Origin: Lactococcus petauri
GTDB lineage: Bacteria > Bacillota > Bacilli > Lactobacillales > Streptococcaceae
Assembly: GCF_002154895.1 (NCBI RefSeq)
Contig: NZ_MUIZ01000003.1
Location: 124,001-188,000 of the forward strand
Reading direction: 5' to 3'
DNA length: 64,000 bases
The notes beneath the pieces are model-generated. The model worked only from the letters and a program-made list of their open reading frames with translations. It was not told the DNA's origin and ran no database searches. Shown here one piece after another: positions 56,489 through 64,000 of the stretch. Position numbers and translations under genes: made by a program. Positions within the stretch are counted from its first letter, which is position 1, and the number at the start of each line of letters is the position of its first letter.

Positions 56489-57973
56489 CTACTTAATCGC
56501 AAATACAGGACGGCCTGCATTCCAATCCATAGCATCTTGACTAGGACGTCCCCATAGTTCACGTAAAGTTGTTTTTCCTGAAGGATAGAATAATTTTCCA
56601 TAAGGATCGTTAATATTTACTCGACCATTAGTGTTGTCATAGTCGGAAACGACAACGGCATGGCCAATACCCACATTAATATAAAATATGAGAGGATAGC
56701 CTGCTCTGAGCAAAGTTTCTGCTCGGTTGATATTACTGATAACTTCTACACTACGTCCATAAGCTTTAGCAGTATTGATCAAATCCTTCCCTGAGAGTCC
56801 AAAGCTCTCGTGACTAATCGTATCCGCTTTTTTAGCAACAATTCCTGGGTCAACATTTTGTCCATAGCTTCCCCGTAGAATCATAGCCAAGCTTGTAGGT
56901 ACACACCCTGAAACTCCTACATTGGAGCCATTCAATCTGTTATTCTTCCATCTTGCATCCAGCTGAGAATAATATATTGGTTGATTAGCATGAGGTTGTG
57001 GTGCTGCCGGAAGTTTCTGATTATTTACTACAACACTATAGAAGCGATAGAGAAATGCGGCCATCTCTCCACGTGTGATATCCGCATCTGGTTTAAAAGA
57101 TGTCGCTGTATATCCTGTCGTTATCCCTTTTGAACTTAGCCATCCTATATCATTTTTAAACATATGATTTTGGACATCCCAAAACTTTGGATTATATTTT
57201 GCAGAAGCAGGAGCTTTTCCTGATGCTTTTGCCATCCTGTGCAGAAAGGCCGCCATTTGTCCACGAGTTACCTTACCATTAGGATTATAGTGAGGGGCTG
57301 TACCATTAGATACTGTGGTCGCTGTCAACCAAAGGATTTGGTTTTTGTACTGACTAACGTCTGTATAAACATTGAAAGGCGCTTTATATGCTGGTGCTCC
57401 TGCTAAGCGGTGTAGAAAAACAGCCATCTCTCCGCGTGTTACTTTTGCATTAGGGTTATAGGTGCTTGGCGTATAACCTGTAGTAATACCACGACCATAA
57501 ATCCAGTTGATGTTATTTTTGAACATTGACTGTGAGATATCTCTAAAAGGAGATCCTGAATTTTTTACGGGCAATTGTTTAAGACTAACACCAACTCTGG
57601 GGAGATTTTTGCGTGAAAAATACTCTTGGGCAACCGACTCCTTGGCCACTTCCTTCTCACTGTTATTTTTCTCTGGTTTTTCAGTTGTGCTTCCTGGAGC
57701 TGTCCCGGTTTCTTCAGTCTCCTTATCTGAAGGGGGATTACTTTGATGGTCACTTTCAGAAATACTATCTTCCAGAGAGCTATCAGCAGTAGAACTATTT
57801 TCAGAACTTCCTTCTGAACTACTAGAAGCTTCGACCTCTTCTTGCACGTTGCTCGTTATTGGGACACTGCTGTCCACATTTGTCGCTGTAAGCTCACTGG
57901 CACTTACCAAGATTCCTTGTGTGGACGATAAAACGAGAGCGCTAAGCGTGAGTAATTTTTTATATTTTTTCAC
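56489..57973 (-). CDS. secreted protein with three SLH repeats and a C39-like peptidase domain
   Basis: A 494-residue exported protein. The signal peptide covers ~1-27; a Ser/Glu-rich linker spans ~35-115. Three SLH motifs (~143-320) each contain a WxxxxGIT(T)GY-like turn and RGEMAxFLxR. The C-terminal C39_2-like domain (~335-494) has catalytic Cys in SGCVPTSLAM, His in GIGHAVVVSDY and NDPYG. There is no sortase motif. SLH domains normally bind pyruvylated secondary wall polymer in S-layer bacteria; lactococci have no classical S-layer. Peptidase activity is inferred from the residues. The following lipoprotein gene is probably in the same operon. Confidence 0.82.
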   Translation of the reverse strand: MKKYKKLLTLSALVLSSTQGILVSASELTATNVDSSVPITSNVQEEVEASSSSEGSSENSSTADSSLEDSISESDHQSNPPSDKETEETGTAPGSTTEKPEKNNSEKEVAKESVAQEYFSRKNLPRVGVSLKQLPVKNSGSPFRDISQSMFKNNINWIYGRGITTGYTPSTYNPNAKVTRGEMAVFLHRLAGAPAYKAPFNVYTDVSQYKNQILWLTATTVSNGTAPHYNPNGKVTRGQMAAFLHRMAKASGKAPASAKYNPKFWDVQNHMFKNDIGWLSSKGITTGYTATSFKPDADITRGEMAAFLYRFYSVVVNNQKLPAAPQPHANQPIYYSQLDARWKNNRLNGSNVGVSGCVPTSLAMILRGSYGQNVDPGIVAKKADTISHESFGLSGKDLINTAKAYGRSVEVISNINRAETLLRAGYPLIFYINVGIGHAVVVSDYDNTNGRVNINDPYGKLFYPSGKTTLRELWGRPSQDAMDWNAGRPVFAIK

Positions 57974-58202
57974 AAATGTTATTCCTTTTTCTCATAAATT
58001 CCTATTCATACGTCCTTAACAAAAAAAGTGTCTTCGTTATTTTTAAAATTATTCCACACTACAACAGACACTATATCCTCTCCCAAGTTCGTAGTCCTTG
58101 ATTTGATTATATCATATCAAAGGAAAGAATTTTATATTCTTTTAAACCCCACACTTAAAAAAGCCTCTTTATTGAAAAGAGACCTATATTTTTATAAAAA
58201 AG

Positions 58203-58298
58203 CAAAAAAAAAACATATTGAGTGAACTACCGAAATAAATATCTCGGTAGACAGAGCTAGACTAAGCAGTGCTACTCGACGTTTTTACGTCAACTCAA
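58203..58298 (-). ncRNA. L17 downstream element-like structured RNA
   Basis: Downstream of rplQ the minus strand folds as an outer stem TTGAGT/ACTCAA enclosing hairpins GACGT-TTTT-ACGTC and CTACCGA/TCGGTAG, with a junction strand between. It ends in a ten-base T-run. Position and branched shape match the L17DE motif described in the 3' UTR of rplQ in Lactobacillales; the assignment is from memory of that motif. The rest of 57974-58361 shows only promoter-like AT-rich sequence for the SLH gene. Confidence 0.65.
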
Positions 58299-58361
58299 AC
58301 ACAGCGCCATCATCATAACACTCAATAAGTAATCTTATATAATATTTAAATCCGAACTCTC

Positions 58362-58742
58362 TTAAACAAGCTCGATGATTGCCATAGGGGCAGCATCACC
58401 ACGACGTGGTTCAACTTTCAAGATACGAGTGTAACCACCGTTACGGCCTTCGTAGCGTTTAGCAATATCGTCGAACAATTTTTGAAGTGCAGTTGGGAAA
58501 GTTTCAGTTTCTTCGTTGAAATCTTTAATAGCGATTTCGTTACGAACGTAAGCTGCTGCTTGACGACGAGCGTGCAAGTCACCACGTTTACCAAGAGTGA
58601 TCATCTTTTCAACTGTTTTACGGATTTCTTTAGCACGAGCTTCAGTTGTAACGATAGTTTCGTTGATGATAAGATCAGTTGTCAAATCACGAAGCATAGC
58701 TTTACGTTGTGAAGATGTGCGTCCAAGTTTACGGTAACCCAT
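58362..58742 (-). CDS. rplQ: 50S ribosomal protein L17
   Basis: A 126-residue ribosomal protein. [20 protein letters not shown] is the conserved N-terminus and the tail contains [20 protein letters not shown]. Last gene of the rpsM-rpsK-rpoA-rplQ cluster, 15 bases after rpoA. Confidence 0.98.
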   Translation of the reverse strand: MGYRKLGRTSSQRKAMLRDLTTDLIINETIVTTEARAKEIRKTVEKMITLGKRGDLHARRQAAAYVRNEIAIKDFNEETETFPTALQKLFDDIAKRYEGRNGGYTRILKVEPRRGDAAPMAIIELV

Positions 58743-58757
58743 TTTTTTCCTCCTGTA

Positions 58758-59696
58758 TTATTTTCGTTTTTTGAGCTCCAAGCCCAAGTCAGTCAATTTA
58801 ACCTTGACTTCTTCTACTGATTTGTGACCGAGGTTTTTGACTTTAATCATGTCAGCTTCACTCATTTCCACAATATCAGCTACGGTATTGATTCCAGCGC
58901 GTTTCAAACCATTGTAAGCACGAACTGAGAAGTCCATTTCTTCGATAATTTTATCGAGGACACGTTCTGTTTTAACTTCTTCTTTAGCCACGAGAGTTTC
59001 AGATTCTGAAGCTGTTTCTGACAAGTCAACAAACAAGTTCAAGTGATCTGTCAAAATCTTCGCAGAGAGAGACAAAGCATCATCAGCAACGATTGTGCCG
59101 TTTGTAGTGATTTCCAAAGTCAACTTATCGTAAGATGCATCACCACCTACACGAGCTGGTTCTACTTGATAGTTAACTTTGCTAACTGGTGTGTAAATTG
59201 AGTCCACAGCAATTGTACCGATAGGTGCGCCTTCGACTTTGTTTTCGTCAGCAGGAACGTATCCGTAACCTTTGTTTACTGTCATCACAGCACGCATAGA
59301 ATGACCTTCTGCGATAGAGAAAAGATAATGGTCTTTATTGACAATTTCGATATCACTATCTGTCAAAATGTCACCTGCAGTTACTGTCATAGGTCCAGTA
59401 ACGTCAAGCTCAATTTGTTTTTCATTTTCAACGTAAGATTTGATCGCAAGTCCTTTAATAGCAAGGATGATTTGGACCACATCTTCACGTACACCAGGGA
59501 TTGTTGCGAATTCGTGTTGAACACCTTCAATTTGGATTGAAGTAACAGCAGACCCAGGCAATGAAGACAAGAGAACGCGACGTAAAGAATTACCCAAAGT
59601 TGTACCGTAACCACGTTCAAGTGGTTCTACTACAAACTTACCGTAAAATTCTGTTTCGTCAAATTTAATAATTTTTGGTTTTTCAAACTCAATCAT
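58758..59696 (-). CDS. rpoA: RNA polymerase alpha subunit
   Basis: A 312-residue subunit with an N-terminal assembly domain ([21 protein letters not shown], ~28-48) and a C-terminal domain with a helix-hairpin-helix ([19 protein letters not shown] ... [16 protein letters not shown]) for UP-element and activator contacts. Standard length and position. Confidence 0.98.
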   Translation of the reverse strand: MIEFEKPKIIKFDETEFYGKFVVEPLERGYGTTLGNSLRRVLLSSLPGSAVTSIQIEGVQHEFATIPGVREDVVQIILAIKGLAIKSYVENEKQIELDVTGPMTVTAGDILTDSDIEIVNKDHYLFSIAEGHSMRAVMTVNKGYGYVPADENKVEGAPIGTIAVDSIYTPVSKVNYQVEPARVGGDASYDKLTLEITTNGTIVADDALSLSAKILTDHLNLFVDLSETASESETLVAKEEVKTERVLDKIIEEMDFSVRAYNGLKRAGINTVADIVEMSEADMIKVKNLGHKSVEEVKVKLTDLGLELKKRK

Positions 59697-59747
59697 GTAT
59701 AGTCTCCTCTAAAAGAAAAGTAAAGTGATTTTGCAACTCACTAACGA

Positions 59748-60131
59748 TTATACACGACGACGTTTTGGAGGACGTGCACCATTGTGAGGTACAGGAGTCA
59801 CATCACTAATAGAAGTTACGTTAAGACCAGCAGCCGCGAGTGCACGGATTGCAGATTCACGACCTGAACCAGGACCTTTAACTGTAACAGATACTGTTTT
59901 CAACCCTTGTTCTTGAGCAGCTTTAGCAGCAGCTTCAGATGCCATTTGTGCAGCGAATGGTGTAGATTTTTTAGAACCTTTGAAACCAAGTGAACCTGCA
60001 GATGACCAAGCAAGAGCGTTACCATGAACGTCAGTAATCATAATGATAGTGTTGTTAAAAGTTGATTGAATGTGGGCGATACCAGTTTCAATATTCTTTT
60101 TCACACGACGTTTACGAGTAATTTTTGCCAT
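59748..60131 (-). CDS. rpsK: 30S ribosomal protein S11
   Basis: A 127-residue protein. Conserved segments are [20 protein letters not shown] and the C-terminal [17 protein letters not shown]. Lies between rpsM and rpoA as usual. Confidence 0.98.
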   Translation of the reverse strand: MAKITRKRRVKKNIETGIAHIQSTFNNTIIMITDVHGNALAWSSAGSLGFKGSKKSTPFAAQMASEAAAKAAQEQGLKTVSVTVKGPGSGRESAIRALAAAGLNVTSISDVTPVPHNGARPPKRRRV

Positions 60132-60148
60132 TTTAACTCCTTTCTAGA

Positions 60149-60514
60149 TTATTTTTTCTTACCAGCGATAGCTTTAGCAGGACCCTTACGAGTACGTGCG
60201 TTGTTTTTTGTGTTTTGTCCACGTGTAGGAAGTCCACGACGGTGACGCATACCACGGTAGCTACCAATTTCCATTAAGCGTTTGATGTTGAGGTTTACTT
60301 CACGACGAAGATCTCCTTCGAGTTTCAAGCCGTCAAGTTCACGACGAATTGCGTCTTCTTGATCAGATGTAAGATCTTTAGTACGTACATCTTCTGAAAC
60401 ACCTGCAGCAGCAAGCACTTTTTTAGCAGTTTGAAGTCCAACACCGTAAACGTATGTCAATGAAATAACGATACGTTTTTCGTTTGGAATATCAACTCCA
60501 GCAAAACGAGCCAT
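60149..60514 (-). CDS. rpsM: 30S ribosomal protein S13
   Basis: A 121-residue protein starting [19 protein letters not shown], with the C-terminal [20 protein letters not shown]. Follows rpmJ by about 18 bases. Confidence 0.98.
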   Translation of the reverse strand: MARFAGVDIPNEKRIVISLTYVYGVGLQTAKKVLAAAGVSEDVRTKDLTSDQEDAIRRELDGLKLEGDLRREVNLNIKRLMEIGSYRGMRHRRGLPTRGQNTKNNARTRKGPAKAIAGKKK

Positions 60515-60531
60515 AATTTAATAGTTCCTTT

Positions 60532-60648
60532 CTATCCCTGACGTTGTTTATGTTTTGGATTTACAGGGCAAATTACCATAACACGACCGTTACGACGAAT
60601 TACTTTACAGTATTCGCAGATTGGTTTAACTGATGGTCTTACTTTCAT
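60532..60648 (-). CDS. rpmJ: 50S ribosomal protein L36
   Basis: A 38-residue ORF beginning [19 protein letters not shown] and ending KHKQRQG. The zinc-binding pattern CxxC...C...H is complete, so it is the zinc-containing form. Its place between infA and rpsM is canonical. Confidence 0.97.
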   Translation of the reverse strand: MKVRPSVKPICEYCKVIRRNGRVMVICPVNPKHKQRQG

Positions 60649-60700
60649 TGTGTCTTCCTTTCTATGGTTACTGTGCTTTCGCACTCAATGAATGTCCAGG

Positions 60701-60919
60701 TTATTTAAAACGGTAGGTAATGCGTCCACGTGTCAAATCATATGGTGACATTTCCACTTGCACGCGGTCGCCAGGCAGGATACGGATATAATTCTTACGA
60801 ATTTTTCCAGAAATCGTCGCCAAAACTTTGTGACCATTTTCAAGTTCAACAGTGAACATCGCATTCGGCATAGTATCTACTACTTTACCTTCAATTTCGA
60901 TAACATCATCTTTTGCCAA
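60701..60919 (-). CDS. infA: translation initiation factor IF-1
   Basis: A 72-residue OB-fold factor, [14 protein letters not shown] ... [14 protein letters not shown]. The start is TTG at 60919 (read as Met), set by AGGAGG nine bases upstream; a longer frame to 60994 has no homology and is not used. Upstream of infA the usual adk neighbour is separated by the divergent zit operon. Confidence 0.95.
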   Translation of the reverse strand: MAKDDVIEIEGKVVDTMPNAMFTVELENGHKVLATISGKIRKNYIRILPGDRVQVEMSPYDLTRGRITYRFK

Positions 60920-61056
60920 GCAAAAGTACCTCCTTAAAAATCCCCGAAAGATACAAGTGTATCTAAAAAGTCGGACTGATATATTATAGCACACTGGCTG
61001 ACAAATGACAAGCCCCCTATTTATTTTTTTCCTTTATTTTTCCTTCTACTTTAATA

Positions 61057-61104
61057 TTAACCGGTTGACATTTATTGAGAGCCATGTTATTATTAACCAG
61101 TAAA
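61057..61104 (+). promoter_or_regulatory. zit promoter with two ZitR boxes
   Basis: TTGACA (61065-61070), 17 bases, TATTAT (61088-61093). Two palindromic sites of the AdcR/ZitR type, TTAACCGGTTGA (61057-61068) and TTAACCAGTAAA (61093-61104), cover the -35 and the region just after the -10. Zinc-loaded ZitR bound here would block polymerase. Confidence 0.85.
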
Positions 61105-61125
61105 TGAAAGGAGAGGAGAGGAATT

Positions 61126-61569
61126 ATGCATACAAATTTAGAAAAACAAATTGATCAATTCTTATCTCAAGTCATGCAATTTGCTGAAAACAAGCACGAA
61201 ATTCTTCTTGGAAAGTGTCAAAGTGATATCAAATTAACTTCTACTCAAGAGCATCTCTTGATGCTCCTGAATGGAGAACCAACAACCAATGCTCGGATGG
61301 CAGAAACCCTTTCGGTCTCTCCGGCTGCCATCACTAAAGCTTTAAAAAAGTTACAAGATTTAGAACTTATATCGCCCACGAAAAGTAAGACCGATGAACG
61401 TGTTGTTTTATGGAATCTAACAGAAAAAGCATTGCCCATTGCACGTGAACACGCTGCACATCATGAGGCAACGCTAGACAGTTATCAGCAACTTACACAG
61501 AAATATACAGAAGATGAACAAAAAGTAATCCAAGACTTTCTTCATCAACTCGCTGAAAAATTTAAGTAG
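61126..61569 (+). CDS. zitR: zinc-responsive MarR-family repressor ZitR/AdcR
   Basis: A 147-residue MarR-type winged-helix repressor. Candidate zinc ligands are visible: Cys in LLGKCQSD (~30), Glu-His in STQEHLLM (~42) and His residues in EHAAHHEATL (~108-112), as in AdcR/ZitR. It is the first gene of the zinc uptake operon and controls its own promoter. Confidence 0.92.
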   Translation: MHTNLEKQIDQFLSQVMQFAENKHEILLGKCQSDIKLTSTQEHLLMLLNGEPTTNARMAETLSVSPAAITKALKKLQDLELISPTKSKTDERVVLWNLTEKALPIAREHAAHHEATLDSYQQLTQKYTEDEQKVIQDFLHQLAEKFK

Positions 61570-61590
61570 TTTAGAAAGTAAATAAAAATT

Positions 61591-62313
61591 ATGCCTTATA
61601 TTGATGTTCAAAATGTAAGCTTTTATTATGACAATAATCCTGTTTTAGAAGAGGTGAGTTACTCGGTTAACCCAGGGGAATTTGTAACATTGACTGGAGA
61701 AAACGGTGCAGCAAAGTCAACGCTAATCAAAATAACGCTCGGTATTTTGAAACCTAAGTCTGGTAAAGTTATCATTGCACGCCATGACACACAAAATCGC
61801 CGTTTACGTATCGCCTACGTCCCGCAACAAATTTCCAGTTTCAATGCGGGTTTCCCCTCAACTGTTCATGAATTTGTTCGTTCTGGACGTTACCCCCGTA
61901 AAGGTTGGTTCCGCAAGCTTAATGCACATGACGAAGAACACGTAGAAGCTGCGCTTAATGCTGTAGGCATGTGGGACTTTCGTCATAAAAAAATTGGAGA
62001 GCTTTCCGGTGGACAAAAGCAACGTATCATCATTGCTCGTACATTTGCTTCTGACCCTGATGTCTTTGTTCTGGATGAACCAACTGTCGGGATGGACGAT
62101 GTAACCACAGAAGCCTTTTATGAGCTCATGGCCCATGCTGCACATGAGCATGGTAAAAGTGTTCTCATGGTTACACACGATCCTGACTCTGTTAAAAAAT
62201 ATATGGACCGAAACATCCACCTTGCCCGAGACAAAAACGGAAAATTTGAATGCTTTGAAGTCCATGGCAACCCTAATGCAAAAATGAAACAGGAGGTAAA
62301 AGCTAATGTTTGA
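61591..62313 (+). CDS. zitQ: zinc ABC transporter ATP-binding protein
   Basis: A 240-residue ATPase (AdcC/ZitQ). Walker A is GENGAAKST (Ala where most have Gly, also seen in AdcC), the signature is LSGGQKQR, Walker B is [12 protein letters not shown], and HDPDSV follows. It overlaps the permease gene by eight bases. Confidence 0.92.
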   Translation: MPYIDVQNVSFYYDNNPVLEEVSYSVNPGEFVTLTGENGAAKSTLIKITLGILKPKSGKVIIARHDTQNRRLRIAYVPQQISSFNAGFPSTVHEFVRSGRYPRKGWFRKLNAHDEEHVEAALNAVGMWDFRHKKIGELSGGQKQRIIIARTFASDPDVFVLDEPTVGMDDVTTEAFYELMAHAAHEHGKSVLMVTHDPDSVKKYMDRNIHLARDKNGKFECFEVHGNPNAKMKQEVKANV

Positions 62314-63115
62314 AATCCTCTCTTATGACTTTATGCGCAACGCTTTACTAGCGACAACTGCCATTTCACTTTTTGCACCACTTCTTGGGGTTTTCCTTGT
62401 TCTGCGTCGTCAGTCTCTACTCTCTGACACCCTCTCCCATGTTTCTCTAGCAGGCGTTGCTTTCGGAGTCCTCTTTAGTTTAAATCCGACATGGACAACT
62501 TTAATTGTCGTTATTATTGCCGCTATCTTTATGGAATTTCTCCGTACCGTCTATAAAAATTATCTTGAGCTCGCAACTGCGATTTTAATGTCCGCTGGAC
62601 TTGCTTTAGCCATGTTTATTATTAATGTGGCAGGGAGTAAAACCAGCATCAGCATTGACCAATATCTTTTTGGTTCAATTGTAACTATCGCTACTCCGCA
62701 AGTCGTGATGCTTTACATCATCGCTCTGATTGTTCTAGCTGGCTTTATATTCTTTCTCCGTCCACTTTATGTGATGACTTTTGATGAAGATACAGCTTTA
62801 GTAGATGGTCTTCCCGTCCGTGCTATGTCAATGATTTTTAATATTGTAACTGGTTTGGCGATTGCTTTGATGATTCCTGCCTGTGGCGCCCTACTGGTTT
62901 CTGCAATCATGGTTTTACCCGCTAGTGTATCTATGCTTATTGGAAAATCCTTCAAGACCGTACTAATCTGGTCAGTTATCATTGGTTTTATTGGTATGAA
63001 CAGTGGATTGATCATCTCCTATTACTTCAATGCGCCTGCAAGTTCTGCAATTACCTTAATCTTCGTTGCACTTTTCTTAATTGTTTCTTTATTAAAACGT
63101 CTTTTCCGAAGATAG
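62306..63115 (+). CDS. zitP: zinc ABC transporter permease
   Basis: A 269-residue ABC-3 family permease with about eight helices. Family features are [28 protein letters not shown] (~28-55) and [19 protein letters not shown] (~195-213). It completes zitRQP. The zinc-binding lipoprotein gene (zitS in L. lactis, between zitR and zitQ) is not present here. Confidence 0.92.
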   Translation: MFEILSYDFMRNALLATTAISLFAPLLGVFLVLRRQSLLSDTLSHVSLAGVAFGVLFSLNPTWTTLIVVIIAAIFMEFLRTVYKNYLELATAILMSAGLALAMFIINVAGSKTSISIDQYLFGSIVTIATPQVVMLYIIALIVLAGFIFFLRPLYVMTFDEDTALVDGLPVRAMSMIFNIVTGLAIALMIPACGALLVSAIMVLPASVSMLIGKSFKTVLIWSVIIGFIGMNSGLIISYYFNAPASSAITLIFVALFLIVSLLKRLFRR

Positions 63116-63116
63116 A

Positions 63117-63163
63117 CAAACAAAAAACACTGAAATAATGTTCAGTGTTTTTTTTGTTCTATT
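63117..63163. terminator. bidirectional terminator between zitP and adk
   Basis: AAAACACTGAA and TTCAGTGTTTTTTTTG form the stem; it separates convergent genes. Confidence 0.75.
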
Positions 63164-63865
<702 letters not shown>

Positions 63866-63940
63866 TTATGAGTTTACAGACAACATAATATAAATTATAC
63901 CTTAATATTTTACCGCATTTCTTACGATAAATAAAGAAAA

Positions 63941-63962
63941 ACCTTGCCGAAGCAAGATTTTT
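63941..63962 (-). terminator. secY terminator
   Basis: CTTGC-TTCG-GCAAG followed by GTTTTTC on the minus strand, directly past the secY stop. Confidence 0.7.
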
Positions 63963-64000
63963 TTAGCTTTCAATTGGATTATCCATAAATCCTTTGTAGT
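63963..64000 (-). CDS. secY: preprotein translocase SecY, C-terminal fragment
   Basis: The last 12 codons of an ORF entering from beyond the window end YKGFMDNPIES. The YxGFM ending and the position upstream of adk fit SecY. The gene is partial only because the window ends. Confidence 0.6.
   Translation of the reverse strand, partial: YKGFMDNPIES

Noticed and set aside
60701-60994. 97-residue version of IF-1
   Set aside because: The extra N-terminal residues have no match to IF-1; AGGAGG places initiation at the TTG at 60919.

Overview
The window reads as a chromosomal segment of a Lactococcus species. PepX, OppABCDF with CodY-type boxes, a ZitR-type zinc operon, a methionine T-box operon and the secY-adk-infA-rpmJ-rpsM-rpsK-rpoA-rplQ ribosomal tail all have lactococcal or streptococcal character. 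The proteins look diverged from L. lactis, so another species such as the L. garvieae group is plausible; this rests on recognition by eye, not on a search. Most genes lie on the minus strand.

Layout. (1) 1-7.6 kb is an accessory region. It holds a holin-like small toxin, then a G+C-rich block encoding a SipW-type signal peptidase, two paralogous secreted proteins with SipW-type signal sequences (one interrupted by a stop codon inside its signal peptide), and a 1024-residue wall-anchored Cna-B/pilin-like protein. Next to it is an apparent type I toxin-antitoxin locus. (2) 7.6-24.1 kb is core: cshA, an LtaS-like membrane phosphotransferase, prfC, a DUF212 protein, oppABCDF, murF, a CsoR/CstR-type repressor, ddl and recR. 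(3) 24.4-41.2 kb holds an alpha/beta hydrolase, a LysR-TDT transporter pair, a class B PBP, gpmA, a LysR regulator, an XRE regulator, the Met T-box operon metQ-metN-metI-pepV, a glycerol-type aquaporin, a Crp/Fnr regulator and pepX. (4) 41.3-47.7 kb is a giant vWA/SpaA-repeat wall-anchored adhesin gene with one in-frame TAA at codon 50. (5) 47.9-55.5 kb holds an enoyl-reductase-like MDR protein, gltX, a GNAT protein, ald, a TM-PNPOx-like protein, a YacL-type PIN/TRAM protein and radA. (6) 55.6-58.0 kb holds tRNA-Thr with a duplicated 5' half, a lipoprotein and an SLH-C39 secreted protein. (7) 58.2-64 kb is the alpha-operon end with an L17DE-like RNA, the zitRQP operon, adk and the 3' end of secY.

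How the genes work together. The 0.4-6.9 kb block looks like a self-contained surface-assembly unit: a dedicated ER/SipW-type signal peptidase is translationally coupled to its likely substrates, and the last gene carries both a SipW-like N-terminus and a sortase signal. This block and the giant adhesin use LPxVGD rather than LPxTG, and each has a gene broken by a single TAA near its 5' end. Elsewhere the nutrient systems (peptide, methionine, zinc, glycerol) carry visible control sites: CodY boxes, a Met T-box and paired ZitR boxes.

The most unusual features are the SipW/TasA-like unit, the two early nonsense codons, the convergent antisense toxin locus, an ATA start codon in radA, two probably leaderless genes, and a palindromic repeat family that always sits just downstream of a stop codon.
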